DNA of 7,587 nt from NCBI GenBank assembly GCA_021797955.1, contig JAJZYV010000077.1:1-7587 (forward strand), in the 5' to 3' direction. Positions 5,878-7,587 of this stretch are shown here, one piece after another. The translations under genes were made by a program, and so were the position numbers. This DNA comes from Thermoplasmata archaeon (GTDB lineage: Archaea; Thermoplasmatota; Thermoplasmata; Thermoplasmatales; Thermoplasmataceae). Positions within the stretch are counted from its first letter, which is position 1. Each line of letters begins with the position of its first letter. The notes below the pieces were generated by a model. The model ran no database searches, was not told where the DNA came from, and saw only the letters and a list, made by a program, of their open reading frames with translations.

Positions 5878-6954
5878 TTAAGTTGAACTACTTAGACTTT
5901 CCAGGATACTTTTTCCTAATGATAGCATTGAAAATTTATTGCAATACTCCATATCTTTTATAACCAAATCTTGCACCAGTGTTTGGTTTTCTGTTATTTT
6001 CTTCACTGCATCGGCAAACTTTTCCGCATTTCTGTCAACCAATAAAATTCCTGCTCCATTTTCATAAATCTCCTGAAACAGATCAATGTTAGAAGTAATA
6101 ACCGGTATTCCAAGATTTACAAAGAATATTGCAGAGTAGCTCGAATTATAACCGGAAACGTAAGGTAAAACAGCTATTGATTTGTATCCCTTCATTAGTT
6201 TTACCACGTCACTGTCGCTCATATACCCAAGCAGAGGAATGTTCGAATCCGCCATTTTTGCCTTAAATTCAGAAATAAATTTTTCACCTTTACTTGTGGA
6301 GGATAGTGTACGATGAAAGTTTCCAATAACAACCATTTCTACTGTCCCCAATAAAGTTTTCACACTGGGGAGTATGTCGAGCCCTTTGTAGGGAGCCACA
6401 TAGCCAAGATTGACAATTAACGCGGGTCCATTAAAATTATAGCATTCCGTAACCTCATTTCTTTCACATGGAAATGGAAAATACTGAACTTTGGTAAAGC
6501 TATATTTTTGTTTAAGGATGTTAAAGAATTTTTTGGAAAAAACAACAATGGTGTGATGTCCAAGCATTTTGGTGGCAATAGATCCTCCTGCAGTCATTAG
6601 TCTGGAGCCTTTATAACCAGAAACCTCCAGGTTGGAAGTGTCAACAGAGTCGTGAAGTATTACAGTTACCTTTCTACGTATCACCGCTAACAATTTTATC
6701 ATAAAGAAACCAAAAAAATTTCTAACGGTGGATTTCCCGTATGAAGTGAATCCTATATTCAATATTATCTTGGAGCGCTTCATTAATATATATTTCCATA
6801 AGGTCGTAAACCCTTTCCAGGAAGGCGTTATTTCCATATACTCAATATCTGTTAGACTTTTCAACTCATTATACAGTTTCCAGCCAAAATCACCAATTCC
6901 ACTTCCACGGAAACTATTTATGAAGATAACGGGGATGATACGTTGCTTAACCAT
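5878..6954 (-). CDS. GT4-like GT-B glycosyltransferase lacking the E-x7-E motif
   Basis: A complete 358-residue protein with GT-B architecture. The N-terminal domain has a glycine loop, FRGSGIGDFG (15-24), and HDSVD (101-105). The donor domain begins near 135 (TIVVFSKKFFN), followed by YFPFPCE (158-164), LGYVAPYKGLDIL (183-195), LLGYMSDSDVVKLMKGY (241-257) and AVLPYVSGYNSS (261-272), then NLGIPVITS (280-288). In ordinary GT4 enzymes the last block carries E-x7-E; here the two positions are about Ser267 and Ala275, so both acidic residues appear absent, although the flanking LPY and GIPVI anchors are intact. Some GT4 subgroups with a PYxxxxxS pattern are like this as I recall, so the protein may still be active. 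The ATG at 6954 is preceded by GAGGG with 8-base spacing (weak Shine-Dalgarno) and a TATA-like box about 26 bases upstream. It follows the polyprenyl-phosphate sugar synthase gene after 56 bases. It probably takes part in assembling the same glycan. Confidence 0.88.
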   Translation of the reverse strand: MVKQRIIPVIFINSFRGSGIGDFGWKLYNELKSLTDIEYMEITPSWKGFTTLWKYILMKRSKIILNIGFTSYGKSTVRNFFGFFMIKLLAVIRRKVTVILHDSVDTSNLEVSGYKGSRLMTAGGSIATKMLGHHTIVVFSKKFFNILKQKYSFTKVQYFPFPCERNEVTECYNFNGPALIVNLGYVAPYKGLDILPSVKTLLGTVEMVVIGNFHRTLSSTSKGEKFISEFKAKMADSNIPLLGYMSDSDVVKLMKGYKSIAVLPYVSGYNSSYSAIFFVNLGIPVITSNIDLFQEIYENGAGILLVDRNAEKFADAVKKITENQTLVQDLVIKDMEYCNKFSMLSLGKSILESLSSST

Positions 6955-6975
6955 ACAAAGTACCCTCGGTCGTTA

Positions 6976-6984
6976 CAATAAAAC
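6976..6984 (-). promoter_or_regulatory. candidate TATA box for the GT4-like gene at 5878-6954
   Basis: On the minus strand this reads GTTTTATTG and is centred about 26 bases before the ATG at 6954, within the 56-base gap after the upstream gene. It is a modest match to an archaeal TATA element, and read-through from the upstream gene is equally possible. Confidence 0.3.
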
Positions 6985-7010
6985 TGCGTCTCCAAAACGG
7001 AATAGACATC

Positions 7011-7587
7011 CTAGTGAAATTGGTTGATAAATCTTAAGACTTTTCGTGCTTTTGGGTCCAAAGATTTTTTATGTCTGGCATAGAAATTGGTATGTGCTAA
7101 CCTTATACCCAAAACTCCTAAAAACATAAGAAAGACATGATTCTTTGTTAAAGACATTTTTGTCCCTTCTTTGTGACTCCACTCTATACCTATCTCCGTT
7201 ATATTATATCCCATGCGTTTGATATTATAAAGAAGCGCGACGTCGAACAAACTGTTTGTTGTTGTAACTTTATTAGCCACTTCCCTAGCGAGAGAACCGT
7301 AAAAACATTTTAAGCCGCACTGAACATCCTTTGTCCTAATACCCAGAACTAGGAATGTTATGTAGTGCCACAACCTCCCGGAAATAGTCTTCAAGAGAGG
7401 TTCGTGATTGTGAATTACTGATCCTCGCACCCATCTGGATCCAACTGAACATCGATTTTCACTGTTTACAGTGGACGCGACCTTTGCTAACTCAAACCAA
7501 GGTGCAGATCCATCAGCATCAACGAAACACACTGTTTCAGATTTAGTACTTTTAATCCCCTCCAGGACAGCACCTCCCCTTCCAAGT
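7011..7587 (-). CDS. family 2 polyprenyl(dolichyl)-phosphate sugar synthase-like, 5'-truncated by window edge
   Basis: The frame is open to the right edge, so 191 residues of a protein usually about 235-250 long are seen, missing roughly the first 50-60. It is a GT2 enzyme of the dolichyl-phosphate glucose/mannose synthase group, which moves one sugar from a nucleotide sugar onto polyprenyl phosphate at the cytoplasmic membrane face. In residues from the edge, LGRGGAVLEGI (1-11) is the lysine/arginine-glycine block after the first Rossmann strands. FVDADGS (21-27) is the metal-binding motif, closest to ALG5-type DADGS. GSRWVRGS (49-56), DVQCGLK (87-93), LFDVALLY (113-120) and IGIEWSHKEGTKMSL (132-146) complete the family pattern. 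A hydrophobic but not clearly spanning stretch lies near 150-166, and no GtrA-like membrane domain follows. The GTG at 7532 is an internal valine codon, not the start. Its product could be the donor for the membrane protein two genes further down; which sugar is carried is unknown. Confidence 0.9.
   Translation of the reverse strand, partial: LGRGGAVLEGIKSTKSETVCFVDADGSAPWFELAKVASTVNSENRCSVGSRWVRGSVIHNHEPLLKTISGRLWHYITFLVLGIRTKDVQCGLKCFYGSLAREVANKVTTTNSLFDVALLYNIKRMGYNITEIGIEWSHKEGTKMSLTKNHVFLMFLGVLGIRLAHTNFYARHKKSLDPKARKVLRFINQFH

Noticed and set aside
7530..7532. GTG as a start codon for the polyprenyl-phosphate sugar synthase
   Set aside because: The frame continues to the window edge with the family block LGRGGAVLEGI, so the gene is truncated by the window, not started here.

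Overview
The window looks archaeal, most probably from a Thermoplasmatales-like euryarchaeon, although the taxon is an inference. The case rests on four points. Minus-strand genes mostly lack a convincing Shine-Dalgarno sequence. Short A/T boxes sit about 25-27 bases before the chosen starts, as archaeal TATA elements do in front of leaderless genes. The base composition is A+T-rich, with frequent AGA/AGG and ATA codons. The large membrane protein resembles DUF2079 proteins, which I associate with this group. No RNA gene, transposase, CRISPR array or phage gene was seen.

The window is a surface-glycan (polysaccharide, glycolipid or N-glycan) locus in which all seven genes have sugar-related functions. 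Left part, plus strand (1-1744): the C-terminal two thirds of a CDP-glucose 4,6-dehydratase (RfbG-like), whose 3' end overlaps by 23 bases a family 2 glycosyltransferase. Together they suggest production and transfer of a CDP-activated 6-deoxy or 3,6-dideoxy sugar. A 116-base convergent gap (1745-1860) separates this pair from the rest.

Right part, minus strand (1861-7587), read from high to low coordinates: a 5'-truncated family 2 polyprenyl-phosphate sugar synthase (DPG/DPM-synthase type); a GT4-fold glycosyltransferase lacking the usual E-x7-E motif; a GT4 with the motif; a DUF2079-like polytopic membrane protein with a sequon-rich outer C-terminal domain; and a third GT4. Each of the four complete minus-strand genes has its own candidate promoter. 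A hairpin followed by T7 lies directly after the membrane-protein gene.

A working model, which is inference: the dehydratase supplies an unusual nucleotide sugar; the cytoplasmic GT2 and GT4 enzymes assemble an oligosaccharide; the DPG-synthase-like enzyme charges a polyprenyl phosphate with a single sugar; and the DUF2079-like protein may use that lipid-linked sugar outside the membrane. No described pathway with this exact gene set is known to me. The individual families are familiar, so any novelty lies in the combination, in the GT4 variant and in the membrane protein.
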